Assembly: GCA_947499715.1 (NCBI GenBank)
Contig: CANMPL010000001.1
Coordinates: 528,501-592,500 of the forward strand
Direction: 5' to 3'
DNA: 64,000 nt
DNA from: an uncultured Paracoccaceae bacterium
Lineage (GTDB): Bacteria; Pseudomonadota; Alphaproteobacteria; Rhodobacterales; Rhodobacteraceae
Part shown: positions 10,729 through 20,139 of the stretch, piece after piece
How the letters are laid out: each line of letters opens with the position of its first letter
How positions within the stretch are numbered: position 1 is the stretch's first letter
Notes under the pieces: generated by a model
Databases searched by the model: none
The model's input: the letters and a program-made list of their open reading frames with translations, nothing else
What the model was told of the DNA's origin: nothing
Translations under genes and position numbers: made by a program

Positions 10729-11178
10729 GTGGACGAGGAAACTTACTCCAAAACACTTCTGCAACTGTTTCGAAATCGCTCTACCGCAGCACAGGATCAA
10801 TTGCGTAAGGTTATCTCGGCACTACCTGATGGAGCTACTTCCATAAACGTAGGAGTTCATCCCAACCAAGAACCAGACGGAATGTTCAGCATCTTAATTC
10901 ACCTTGATGGGCCGGACTTACACAGCCTAAACAAAGAGATAGGCGACTACCGATACCTCTTTGATGTCAGATATCAAAACGGTGTGCTCACTCCCGAAGT
11001 GCCGATGTTTGATCCGTTCGACACCGCGTTTGAAGTGAATGATGTCATCGTGGATACGTCATTGATTTGGCTGAAGGAGTTGTTTTCGAGTTTCGCCGGC
11101 TGTCCTGATACCCCACCCGTAACAGTGTTCGGAGCGGATGGGTACGGCACTCTAACACCCACAATAATCATGGGTTAG
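10729..11178 (+). CDS. hypothetical protein, 149 aa
   Basis: Complete ORF from GTG at 10729; soluble, acidic and AT-richer than its neighbours; no family recognised. Confidence 0.6.
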   Translation: MDEETYSKTLLQLFRNRSTAAQDQLRKVISALPDGATSINVGVHPNQEPDGMFSILIHLDGPDLHSLNKEIGDYRYLFDVRYQNGVLTPEVPMFDPFDTAFEVNDVIVDTSLIWLKELFSSFAGCPDTPPVTVFGADGYGTLTPTIIMG

Positions 11179-11297
11179 TATAGTTTGTAGGTCCGGGCTC
11201 TCAACCGACCTGCACGGCCCCAACCCCAAACCCACTTCCAGCCAAGCCACACAGCAACCATCTTGCACCCCAATTCGCACAGGCGTATCTGGCTGGC

Positions 11298-12203
11298 ATG
11301 TATACAATTGCCGCCCTTTACCACTTCACCCGCTTCGATGATCCCGCCGCTCTGCGGCAGGGTCTGATCGGCGCTTGTGATACGCATGGCATCTCTGGCA
11401 CGCTTTTGCTGGCGGGCGAGGGGATCAACGGCACCATTGCAGGCAGTCGCACCGGGATTGATGCGATCTTGGGTTACCTGCGCGCGTTGCCCGGTTGTGC
11501 CACGCTGGAACATAAAGAAAGCCAGTCCGACACGCCGCCCTTTCACCGCATGAAAGTGCGGCTGAAAAAGGAAATCGTGACCATGGGCCAGCCGCAGGTC
11601 AAACCGGCAGAAGGCACCGGCCACTACGTCGACCCCGCCGACTGGAATGAGCTGATAAAATCCCCCGACGTCGCCGTTATCGACACCCGCAACGACTATG
11701 AGGTCGGTATCGGCACGTTTGAGGGGGCCATCGACCCCGAAACCAAATCCTTTGGTGAATTCCCCGCATGGTGGGAGGCGAACAAAGACCGCTTCCACAA
11801 CAAAAAGATCGCCATGTTCTGCACGGGCGGCATCCGGTGCGAGAAATCCACCAACTTCCTCAAGGGGCAGGGGGTGGATGAGGTCTATCACCTCAAGGGC
11901 GGCATCCTGAAATACCTCGAAGAGGTGCCGCAGGAAGACAGCACATGGCAGGGCGAATGCTTTGTCTTTGACGCCCGCGTTTCCGTCGGCCACGGCCTTG
12001 ATGTCGGTCCGCATCTACTCTGCTACGCCTGCCGCCGTCCGATCCTGCCCGCCGACCGGGACCGCCCGGAATACGAACACGGCGTGGCCTGCCACCAATG
12101 CAGCGATGAAACCACCGACGCCGACAAAGACCGCTTTCGCGAACGCCAAAAGCAAATCGCGCTGGCGACAGAACGCGGCACCCGCCACATCGGTAGCCTT
12201 TGA
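11298..12203 (+). CDS. trhO: tRNA uridine(34) hydroxylase / rhodanese-related sulfurtransferase
   Basis: MYTIAALYHFTRFDDPAALRQGLIGACDTHGISGTLLLAGEGINGTIAG; AMFCTGGIRCEKSTNFL rhodanese active site. Confidence 0.93.
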   Translation: MYTIAALYHFTRFDDPAALRQGLIGACDTHGISGTLLLAGEGINGTIAGSRTGIDAILGYLRALPGCATLEHKESQSDTPPFHRMKVRLKKEIVTMGQPQVKPAEGTGHYVDPADWNELIKSPDVAVIDTRNDYEVGIGTFEGAIDPETKSFGEFPAWWEANKDRFHNKKIAMFCTGGIRCEKSTNFLKGQGVDEVYHLKGGILKYLEEVPQEDSTWQGECFVFDARVSVGHGLDVGPHLLCYACRRPILPADRDRPEYEHGVACHQCSDETTDADKDRFRERQKQIALATERGTRHIGSL

Positions 12204-13249
12204 TGCAAACGATCCCGCTCCGTGCGCTACTTGCGCTGTTGATCGGGGCGGTGGCGGGCGTTTTGGGTTTCAGCCTTGGGATGCCGCTGCCGTGGATGCT
12301 GGGGCCGATGCTGGGCGTCACCATCGCCGCACTGATGCACGCGCCCATCGCCGGACCTGACCGCTTGCGCCCGATTGTGATCCCGGTGATCGGCGTCATG
12401 CTCGGCTCTGCCATCACCGCTGATACCCTGCGCCATCTTGGCCAATGGTCGGGCACCATGCTGATCCTCCCCTTTGCGCTGGCGGCGGCGGCAACGGCGT
12501 CCTACCTCGTCTATCGCCGCCTCGGCAGCTACGATTCTGCCACCGCCTTCTATAGCTCGATGCCCGGTGGCCTGAATGAGATGTTGCTGATGGGGGCGGC
12601 CCATGGCGGCGACGAACGTCGCATCGCGCTGGCCCATGCCGCCCGCGTGCTGATGGTGATCTTCTTTGTGGCGCTGTTCTTTGGGGCTTTCCTAGGGGTG
12701 CGCAGCAATGGCCAATCGGTTGCCTGGATCGGCCTGACGGCGCTGTCGCTGGCAGACTACCTGATCCTTGCCGCCTGTGCTGTGCTGGGCGTGCAACTGG
12801 CCAAACGCGCCCGCCTGCCTGCCGCGCCGGTCTTTGGTCCGCTGATCCTTTCGGGGGCGGCGCATATCCTGGGCTGGGTCACTGTGCCGCCACCCACCTT
12901 GGTCGTCATCGCCGCGCAAATCGTCGTGGGCACGATCATCGGGTCCCGCTTCATCGGCGCCACACTGGCAGAGGTGGGCCGCGATCTGGCCCTAGGCGCC
13001 GTCGCGACACTGGTGATGCTGGTCATGGCCGTCGCCGCCGCCTTCGCGCTGACACTGCTGGTCGATGTGCCACTGGCCCAAGCCTTCCTCGCCTATGCCC
13101 CCGGTGGCCTGACAGAGATGTCACTGATGACGCTGGCCGTCGGCCAGGATGCCGCCTTCGTCTCGGTCACCCATATCGTGCGCATCACCCTGGTGATCGG
13201 CGTGGCACCGGCCCTTTACACACTGCTGAAACCCTACCTGTCTCGGTAA
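12203..13249 (+). CDS. AbrB family membrane protein (ammonia-monooxygenase/AbrB duplication family)
   Basis: Duplicated PWMLGPMLG...YSSMPGGLNEMLLMG and FLAYAPGGLTEMSLMTLA motifs; hydrophobic throughout; overlaps the trhO stop. Confidence 0.85.
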   Translation: MQTIPLRALLALLIGAVAGVLGFSLGMPLPWMLGPMLGVTIAALMHAPIAGPDRLRPIVIPVIGVMLGSAITADTLRHLGQWSGTMLILPFALAAAATASYLVYRRLGSYDSATAFYSSMPGGLNEMLLMGAAHGGDERRIALAHAARVLMVIFFVALFFGAFLGVRSNGQSVAWIGLTALSLADYLILAACAVLGVQLAKRARLPAAPVFGPLILSGAAHILGWVTVPPPTLVVIAAQIVVGTIIGSRFIGATLAEVGRDLALGAVATLVMLVMAVAAAFALTLLVDVPLAQAFLAYAPGGLTEMSLMTLAVGQDAAFVSVTHIVRITLVIGVAPALYTLLKPYLSR

Positions 13250-13308
13250 GACTTGCGTGGCCCCTGATCCCGACCTAGCCTGCATAAAACCCATGCCATA
13301 GGTCGCCC

Positions 13309-13761
13309 ATGTTCGAACGCATCTTGTCGCTTTTCACCCCCACACCCCATGTCACCGAACTGCCGCCCGAAGACGCCCGCCATGCGCTGGGCGCGCTTCT
13401 GGTCCGCACCGCCAAGGCCGACCACGCCTATCTTTTCGAAGAGGTCGAGGAAATCGACCACGTCCTCGCTGACCTCTACGATCTTAACCCGGTCGAGGCC
13501 GCAATGATGCGCGCGGCGTGTGAAAAGCTTGAACACGAAATGCCCACAACCGAAAACCTCGCGCAGATCCTGCACGACGCGATCTCTCAGTCAGAGCGCG
13601 AAGACGTCGTTGCCGCCCTCTGGCGCGTGGTCTTTGCCGATGGCATCGAAGAGGAAGAAGAAGACGCAATCCTGCATCAGGTCGAAGGCGCGCTTGGCGT
13701 CTCTGCCGAGATCAGCAAGCGCCTCCATGATGAGGCACAGGCCGCAGCCTTAGGCGGATGA
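13309..13761 (+). CDS. TerB family protein
   Basis: ALGALLVRTAKADHAYLFEEVEEIDHVLADLY...VFADGIEEEEEDAILHQVEGALGVS; TerB-like helical domain. Confidence 0.75.
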   Translation: MFERILSLFTPTPHVTELPPEDARHALGALLVRTAKADHAYLFEEVEEIDHVLADLYDLNPVEAAMMRAACEKLEHEMPTTENLAQILHDAISQSEREDVVAALWRVVFADGIEEEEEDAILHQVEGALGVSAEISKRLHDEAQAAALGG

Positions 13762-14669
13762 CACACCAGTCATTCCTGCAAACCCTCTCTGCTGATGACC
13801 GTGCCCGCCTGACCGCCCTGACCAACCGCGCGGGGCTTTTGCACCTTGCCCTGCATGTGGGCGCAATCGTGGTGCTTGCCACCTGCGTAGCACTTGGCGT
13901 GCCCTTCTGGCCGCTACTGCTGCTGCCCTTGGGCCTTTTTCTGGTGTGCCTGTTTCACCTCCTGCACGAGGTTAGCCACGAAACCGTCTTTGCCCATAAG
14001 GCACTGAACATCTGGACCGCCCGTGTGGCGGGTTTTATCCTGCTGATCCCGCCTGTGTGGTTCCGCTACTTCCACTTTGCGCACCATAAACATACGCATG
14101 ATCCCGCCCATGATCCCGAACTCGCCACCCCCAAACCGCGCACATGGCCCGGCTACATCTGGCACCTCACGGGCATCCCCCTTTGGCGCAGCCTGCTTGG
14201 CGTGCTCTGGACCAACGCCACCCATCGCTGCACCGCGGCCTACGTCCCACCCCGCCAAATCCCCCGCATCACGGCAGAGGCGCGGGTCTTTGCAGCACTT
14301 TACGCCCTGCTCCTTGCGCTCTCGCTGATCGCAGGCTCTGCTCTGCTATTCTGGATCTGGGTGCTGCCGCTCTTGATCGGCCAGCCATTCCTGCGCGCCT
14401 ACCTGATGGCCGAACACACCGATTGCGCCCATGTGCCTGATATGTTCGCCAACACGCGCACCACCTATTCGACCCGGCTGGTGCGTTGGCTGGCATGGAA
14501 CATGCCCTACCACGCCGAACATCATGCTTTTCCGACCGTGCCGTTCCACCAATTGCCCGCGCTGCACGTACTGGCGCGTGATCACCTGACCGAAACATCC
14601 GATGGCTATGCCGACTTTCACGCAGGCTATGCCGCCCGCCTAACGCCCGCGCCCGGCAGCCAAAGCTGA
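13758..14669 (+). CDS. fatty acid desaturase family protein
   Basis: His boxes HEVSHE, HFAHHKHTHD and YHAEHHAFPTVPFHQLPALH. Confidence 0.88.
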   Translation: MTHQSFLQTLSADDRARLTALTNRAGLLHLALHVGAIVVLATCVALGVPFWPLLLLPLGLFLVCLFHLLHEVSHETVFAHKALNIWTARVAGFILLIPPVWFRYFHFAHHKHTHDPAHDPELATPKPRTWPGYIWHLTGIPLWRSLLGVLWTNATHRCTAAYVPPRQIPRITAEARVFAALYALLLALSLIAGSALLFWIWVLPLLIGQPFLRAYLMAEHTDCAHVPDMFANTRTTYSTRLVRWLAWNMPYHAEHHAFPTVPFHQLPALHVLARDHLTETSDGYADFHAGYAARLTPAPGSQS

Positions 14670-15485
14670 TCCAACGCCTGCCGCAATAATCACCATCAGG
14701 CCCACAAGCGTCCAGCCGTCCGGCCAGTCGCCAAAGATCACAAGGCCAAAGATCATGGCCGCAATCAACTGGCTGTAGATCAGCGGCGCAATCACCCCCG
14801 CGGGCGTGGTCCGGTTCACTTGCACCAACAACAGATTGCCCATCGCTGACCCAATCGCGCTGATCGCCAGCAACCCGGCCACCGGCGCATCAAACGCTCC
14901 CACTCCGCTTGCGGCAAAGGGGGACAGCAAGACCGCGCCAATGATCAGCTGTGAAATCAGCAAGAACCGGGGCCGATACCCTGGCGCCAGCCAGCGCGTC
15001 GCCACCAGATAACTGCCGTGAAAACAGCCTGCCAGCACCGCAAATCCCATGCCCGCCGTAAATCCAAATCCGGGCCGCACCACGATCAGCACGCCGCAAA
15101 AGCTAAGCGCCAGCAAAATCGCGCGCAGCACCGTCACCCGTTCTTTGAGCAGGATCGCAGACAGGACAAAGGCCACCACGGGTCCAATGAAAAAGCCAGC
15201 AAAGGCATTGGCCAACGGCTCTGTCTTCAGCGCGGTCAGGATAAAGCAGATACCACCCGCAATCAGCGCCGCCCGCAGGATCAGCCGCCAATCTGCCAGC
15301 ATCCGCCATTCGTGCCTTTGGATCCCGCTGAACGGCAGCAAGATCACCGCCGCCAGCGCAAATCGTGCCCAGGCCACAAAGAACGGCGCGAACCCCTGCG
15401 CGGACAGAATCTTCCCCGCCGCGTCGCCGCCCACAATCAGGAACATGGCCGCGACAACAGACAGGATGACAAAGGGCAGGGGCAT
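14640..15485 (-). CDS. DMT family (EamA) transporter
   Basis: Ten-TM drug/metabolite transporter pattern; MPLPFVILSVVAAMFLIVGGDAAGKIL...FVAWARFALAAVIL. Confidence 0.87.
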   Translation of the reverse strand: MPLPFVILSVVAAMFLIVGGDAAGKILSAQGFAPFFVAWARFALAAVILLPFSGIQRHEWRMLADWRLILRAALIAGGICFILTALKTEPLANAFAGFFIGPVVAFVLSAILLKERVTVLRAILLALSFCGVLIVVRPGFGFTAGMGFAVLAGCFHGSYLVATRWLAPGYRPRFLLISQLIIGAVLLSPFAASGVGAFDAPVAGLLAISAIGSAMGNLLLVQVNRTTPAGVIAPLIYSQLIAAMIFGLVIFGDWPDGWTLVGLMVIIAAGVGSALAAGRGR

Positions 15486-15542
15486 GGGGCGTCCGTTTCG
15501 AATGTGCCTCGCCTCACTGCGGGCAAAAGGCGCAAAGTGCAA

Positions 15543-16370
15543 TCAGATTGCAGTGCCGCTAATCAGGATTGCGGGCACCGGCACCCGCCAGCGGTCCTCT
15601 GCTTTGGGCAGGGCCATGACTGCTTGCGCCACCGCCTCGCGGATCCGCGCCTTATGCATCGCTGATTGCGGCCGCAGCACCGCCCCACCACGCACCGTGC
15701 CATTCATGAAATAGTCAAACGGTGCGCCGGGGTCGCTGACCTCCCAAAAACTGGGCACCTCGGTAAACGTGATATCGCCAAATCCTGCCTTTGCCATCGC
15801 GGCCCTTGCAACGCCCCTGTCGGCATAATCATGCGCCCCCGGTCCCGGCGGCAATTGGATCGACCTATCGCCATGTGCGGCAATCGCCGCGAACACGATC
15901 GCAAAGGCGTCCCCCGGTTCCGGGGCTTTCCACACCGAATAGATCAATCGCCCGCCCGCGCGCAGCACCCGCCGCGCCTCGGCCAGGACTTTTTCGGGGT
16001 AAGACACATGCGGCACGCCAAACCCGATTGTCACCACATCATAGATCCCGTCGGGGTCATCCAGCGCCATCGCATCGCCTGTTCTGAACCCCGCACCCGG
16101 CACCGCGCCCCGCGCCGCCTCCAGCATCGCGGGCGAGAAATCGACGCCGGTGACCTCTGCGCCCGTTTTCACCAACCCGGCGGCGATGATCCCGTGCCCG
16201 CAACACAAATCAAGTGCGAGGTCCCCCGGCCCAACCCCGGCCAGCCGCACAAACGCCGGCACGCACATCTCTGCCGCCTGCGCGAAATCGCGGGCATAGG
16301 CCGTGGCCGTCCCGGCATCGGCCCAGCCGTCCCGCTCAACTTCTGCAAATGCATCAAAATCCGCCACCAT
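15543..16370 (-). CDS. class I SAM-dependent methyltransferase
   Basis: LALDLCCGHGIIAAGLVKTGAEVTGVDFSPAMLEAA; IGFGVPHVSYPEKVLAEARRVLRAGGRL. Confidence 0.87.
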   Translation of the reverse strand: MVADFDAFAEVERDGWADAGTATAYARDFAQAAEMCVPAFVRLAGVGPGDLALDLCCGHGIIAAGLVKTGAEVTGVDFSPAMLEAARGAVPGAGFRTGDAMALDDPDGIYDVVTIGFGVPHVSYPEKVLAEARRVLRAGGRLIYSVWKAPEPGDAFAIVFAAIAAHGDRSIQLPPGPGAHDYADRGVARAAMAKAGFGDITFTEVPSFWEVSDPGAPFDYFMNGTVRGGAVLRPQSAMHKARIREAVAQAVMALPKAEDRWRVPVPAILISGTAI

Positions 16371-16451
16371 ACCGGATCCTACCGCAACCCGCCGCCATTG
16401 CAAAAACCCGCGGCCCTTGGTCTAACCCCGTTCAAGCAAAGGAATACTGCC

Positions 16452-17744
16452 ATGGTCGACATCGCCACCCGCGTCTGGAACCACAAATGGAAGATCGACC
16501 CGATCGTCCGGTCCCTCATCGACACCGACTTCTACAAGCTCCTGATGTGCCAATCGGTGTTCCGCAACAAACCCGACACCCAAGTCACCTTCTCGCTCAT
16601 CAATCGCGCCACCCATATCCCGCTGGCCACCCTCATCGACGAAGGCGAGCTGCGCGAACAACTCGACCACATCCGCTCCCTCTCGCTCCGCCGCGGCGAA
16701 AGCACATGGATGCGCGGCAACACCTTCTACGGCAAACGCCAGATGTTCTCGCCCGAATTCATGGACTGGTTCGAAAACCTCCGCCTGCCGCCCTACCACC
16801 TGATCCGCGTCGGCGACCAATACGAACTCACGTTCGAAGGATCATGGCCCGAGGTCATGCTCTGGGAAATCCCCGCCCTCGCCGTGCTGATGGAACTGCG
16901 CGGCCGCGCCGTCCTGGGCACCATGGGCCGGTTCGAACTGCAAGTCCTCTACGCCCGCGCCATGACCAAACTCTGGGAAAAGGTCGAGCAACTGCAAACC
17001 ATCCCCGACCTCACGCTGGCCGACTTCGGCACCCGCCGCCGCCACTCCTTCCTCTGGCAGGACTGGTGCGTGCAGGCCATGTCCGAAGGGTTGGGCAGCC
17101 GCTTTGTCGGCACCTCCAACTGCCTGATCGCCAAGAACCGCGATATGGAGGCGATCGGCACCAACGCCCACGAACTCCCCATGGTCTACGCCGCACTGGC
17201 CGCCGATGACGCGGCCCTCGCCCAGGCCCCCTATGACGTGCTGTCCGACTGGCAGGCCGAACACGACGGCAACCTGCGCATCATCCTGCCCGACACCTAC
17301 GGCACACCGGGGTTCCTGGAAAATGCCCCCGACTGGCTCGCAGGCTGGACCGGCATCCGCATCGATTCAGGCGACCCCGCCGCCGGTGCCGAAGCCGCAA
17401 TCGCATGGTGGACATCGCGAGGGGAGGACCCCCGCAAAAAGCTCATCATCTTCTCCGACGGCTTGGACGTCGACAAAATCCTGTCCCTGCACGCACAATT
17501 CGTCGGCCGAGTCCGCGTGTCCTTCGGCTGGGGCACCATGCTGACCAACGACTTCAAAGGTCTCACGGATGGCGACAGCCTCGCCCCGTTCTCACTGGTC
17601 TGCAAAGCGGTGTCGGCCAACGGCAACGCGACCGTGAAGCTGAGCGACAACCCCAACAAAGCCATGGGCCCCGAGGCCGAGATTGAGCGCTACAAGCGGG
17701 TGTTTGGGGTGGGGGAGCAGGAGAAGGTTGAGGTTATTGTCTAA
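16452..17744 (+). CDS. pncB: nicotinate phosphoribosyltransferase
   Basis: MVDIATRVWNHKWKIDPIVRSLIDTDFYKLLMCQSVF...FGTRRRHSFLWQD...FVGTSNCLIA...IRIDSGDP. Confidence 0.94.
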   Translation: MVDIATRVWNHKWKIDPIVRSLIDTDFYKLLMCQSVFRNKPDTQVTFSLINRATHIPLATLIDEGELREQLDHIRSLSLRRGESTWMRGNTFYGKRQMFSPEFMDWFENLRLPPYHLIRVGDQYELTFEGSWPEVMLWEIPALAVLMELRGRAVLGTMGRFELQVLYARAMTKLWEKVEQLQTIPDLTLADFGTRRRHSFLWQDWCVQAMSEGLGSRFVGTSNCLIAKNRDMEAIGTNAHELPMVYAALAADDAALAQAPYDVLSDWQAEHDGNLRIILPDTYGTPGFLENAPDWLAGWTGIRIDSGDPAAGAEAAIAWWTSRGEDPRKKLIIFSDGLDVDKILSLHAQFVGRVRVSFGWGTMLTNDFKGLTDGDSLAPFSLVCKAVSANGNATVKLSDNPNKAMGPEAEIERYKRVFGVGEQEKVEVIV

Positions 17745-17765
17745 AATTAATTTAGGAAAGAAATA

Positions 17766-19463
17766 ATGAAAATTGAATCACATGACGTGTCGCTTGAGAA
17801 GCTTCTACAAGGAAACTATTTTGTAATTCCCAAATTTCAGCGGCCCTACTCATGGGAGATAGATCAAATATCTGAATTCTGGAACGATATTGTTGCAAAT
17901 ATTGGGGAATCTTACTTCATTGGGTCTATGGTTGTTTACGAAACTAAGGCCGGAAAACTCGCAGTTGTTGATGGTCAGCAACGGCTTACCACCATTTCAA
18001 TATTCATGAGTGCTATTAGAGATCATTTTTTTGCATTAGGGAGTAAGGAGTCAGCGAAAGGTTTGCATCAATTTATTGAAAGAAAAAATGTAGATAACGA
18101 AAATGTCTATGTTCTGGAAACCGAGTCGTCCTTTCCGTTTTTGCAGGAAACGGTGTTCAGTATGGATCCACCCGACATTCCAATGGATACTGGAAAGGAA
18201 GAAAAATCGATAGAAAAGGCCTATAATCACTACAAATCCTGCATTTCAAAAAAAACACAGAGCTTCCTTGATGACCCGACCGTTTCCGACAAGGACGATA
18301 GACGAAATAATGCTCTCGGGTGGCTAAAGGCGTTACGTCAAACCGTTCTTAGTTTAAGCATAATCGTTGTTACTCTTGATGATGAAGACGACGCCTATTT
18401 GATTTTCGAAACTCTCAACACGCGTGGTAAAGATTTAGCGCTTTCGGATTTGCTAAAAAACCATTTTGTAAGAAACCTGAAATCGAAAAGTTCGGTAGAT
18501 AAAGCAAAATTGAAGTGGGACAAGGTTCTTGAGACAATCTCAAGCTCGGATGTTGACCTCGAACCAGATAACTTCATCGTTCATTCATGGCAATCTCGAT
18601 TTGACATGGTCACGAAAGGGAAGGCATTCAAGAAAATCCGTGGAGCGATTAAGAAATCGAACGCAAACAGTCATCTTGATGCATTCGTTGCAGATGCGCA
18701 GCTTTGGCGTTCGATTTTTGAACCGACGTATAAATTCGAAAGCGATGAGAGAGATATTGTAAGGTCACTCGCTGCGTTGCGAGATTTCAGGGTCGTACAG
18801 CCGGTGCCGGGAGTTCTATCACTATTGAGGGCTTATGATGAAAAGAAAATTAAGAGAAAGAAGTTACGGGCCGCTCTAAACGCAATTGAGAAATTCCATT
18901 TTAGTTTTACGGCTGTAACCTCTTCGCGTTCGTCGGGCGGGATATCCGGAATGTACTCTTCGTTTGGGCGAAAGTTATATGAGGCCAGCGACTCCAATGA
19001 CGCTTCAGATGCCATCAAGGAGCTTTTGGGAAAGCTTCGCGAACGTGTTCCGACAGAAAGCGAGTTTGATGCTGGGTTTGAGCAACTAAACTATACGAAG
19101 TACAATACGTCTCAGCGGGCGGTTGTGAGGTATGCGTTGATGCAAATTGCTATTCACGAAGAGCAGCCACTTATTGGCAATACGGATGATTTAACCATTG
19201 AACATTTGCTTCCACAAGAATTAATCGGGAAAGGAGTCTCAAGTTTGAAGATAGGGCAAATGGGAAATCTGCTTATTGTCGATGCAAAAACTAATGGAGA
19301 GTTGGGTACCAGGAGCTTCGTTGAGAAGAAAAAGATACTGCTCAAGAAAGGGTATAAACTGCCAGACATGCTTAAAAATGCGGATGAAATATCTGTCGAA
19401 CTCATCGCTGAAAATACCAAAAGGATATCTGAATTGGCAAGGGAGGATGTATGGAGTATCTGA
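17766..19463 (+). CDS. DUF262/DUF1524 domain protein (GmrSD-like nuclease family)
   Basis: N-terminal FVIPKFQRPYSW and VVDGQQRLTTIS (DUF262); C-terminal LTIEHLLPQE...MGNLLIVDAKTNGELGTRSFVEKKK (DUF1524/HNH-like). Markedly AT-rich compared with its neighbours. Confidence 0.87.
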   Translation: MKIESHDVSLEKLLQGNYFVIPKFQRPYSWEIDQISEFWNDIVANIGESYFIGSMVVYETKAGKLAVVDGQQRLTTISIFMSAIRDHFFALGSKESAKGLHQFIERKNVDNENVYVLETESSFPFLQETVFSMDPPDIPMDTGKEEKSIEKAYNHYKSCISKKTQSFLDDPTVSDKDDRRNNALGWLKALRQTVLSLSIIVVTLDDEDDAYLIFETLNTRGKDLALSDLLKNHFVRNLKSKSSVDKAKLKWDKVLETISSSDVDLEPDNFIVHSWQSRFDMVTKGKAFKKIRGAIKKSNANSHLDAFVADAQLWRSIFEPTYKFESDERDIVRSLAALRDFRVVQPVPGVLSLLRAYDEKKIKRKKLRAALNAIEKFHFSFTAVTSSRSSGGISGMYSSFGRKLYEASDSNDASDAIKELLGKLRERVPTESEFDAGFEQLNYTKYNTSQRAVVRYALMQIAIHEEQPLIGNTDDLTIEHLLPQELIGKGVSSLKIGQMGNLLIVDAKTNGELGTRSFVEKKKILLKKGYKLPDMLKNADEISVELIAENTKRISELAREDVWSI

Positions 19464-19470
19464 AGTCTCT

Positions 19471-19574
19471 TCCCTCTTCCCCCGCAACGCCTTCACCGCA
19501 CTGTTTCTTCCTCTCCAGCCGCCGCTTGACCGACCCATAGGTCGGCTTCGTCGGGCGTCGCCGTTTGGGCACCA
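19471..19574 (-). pseudogene. diverged partial duplicate of the arfB 3' end
   Basis: CGCCTTCACCGCACTGTTTCTTCCTCTCCAGCCGCCGCTTGACCGACCCATAGGTCGGCTTCGTCGGGCGTCGCCGTTTGGGCACC closely matches the intact arfB 3' end at 19731-19842. Confidence 0.75.
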
Positions 19575-19589
19575 GTGTCGCAGCAAGAT

Positions 19590-19645
19590 GTAGGCCGGGC
19601 TTCAGACCGGCGCACGCGGCGTCGGCGGTCTAAAGCCCGCCCTAC
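19590..19645. repeat. palindromic REP-like element
   Basis: GTAGGCCGGGCTTCAGACCGGC ... GGCGGTCTAAAGCCCGCCCTAC near-perfect inverted arms. Confidence 0.75.
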
Positions 19646-19667
19646 TCAAGGCGTCGAAAGATCTGCC

Positions 19668-19729
19668 GTAGGGTGCGTGATCTCACGCACCGAACCGCCA
19701 AAATGGTGCGTGTAAACACCGCACCCTAC
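19668..19729. repeat. palindromic repeat with GTAGGGTGCG/CGCACCCTAC ends
   Basis: GTAGGGTGCGTGATCTCACGCACC...GGTGCGTGTAAACACCGCACCCTAC; ends just downstream of the arfB stop. Confidence 0.7.
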
Positions 19730-20139
19730 TCCTCCACCTTCCCCCTGAGCGCCTTCACAGCCCCGCGTTGTTTCTTCCCCTCCAACCGCCGCTTGACCGA
19801 CCCATATGTCGGCTTCGTGGGCCGCCGCCGTTTGGGCACCTCGGTCGCCTTGCGGATCAACTCCGCCAAGCGCTCCATCGCGATCTCGCGGTTGCGGGCT
19901 TGTGACCGGGTCTCTTGCACAAAGATCACCACGGCCCCGTCCTTCGTCCATTTCTGCCCCGCGATCCGCCGCAGCCGCCGTTTGACCGCGTCGGGCAGGT
20001 TCGGTGACCGCTCCGCCTCGAACCGCAATTCGACCGCCGTGGACACTTTGTTCACGTTCTGCCCGCCGGGGCCGGACGCGCGGACAAAGCTCTCTGTCAG
20101 CTCCCAGTCGGCAATCTCGATATGATCGTTAACGCGCAT
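19726..20139 (-). CDS. arfB: alternative ribosome-rescue aminoacyl-tRNA hydrolase ArfB
   Basis: VRASGPGGQNVNKVSTAVELRF (GGQ motif) and basic C-terminal tail KRRLEGKKQRGAVKALRGK. Confidence 0.93.
   Translation of the reverse strand: MRVNDHIEIADWELTESFVRASGPGGQNVNKVSTAVELRFEAERSPNLPDAVKRRLRRIAGQKWTKDGAVVIFVQETRSQARNREIAMERLAELIRKATEVPKRRRPTKPTYGSVKRRLEGKKQRGAVKALRGKVEE

Noticed and set aside
13309-13761. Tellurite-resistance operon around the TerB gene
   Set aside because: Only a lone TerB-like domain; no terA/C/D/E/Z neighbours.
15666-16451. 262-residue N-terminal extension of the pncB ORF
   Set aside because: Covers the antisense of the methyltransferase gene; the homologous PncB start is MVDIATRVWNHK at 16452.
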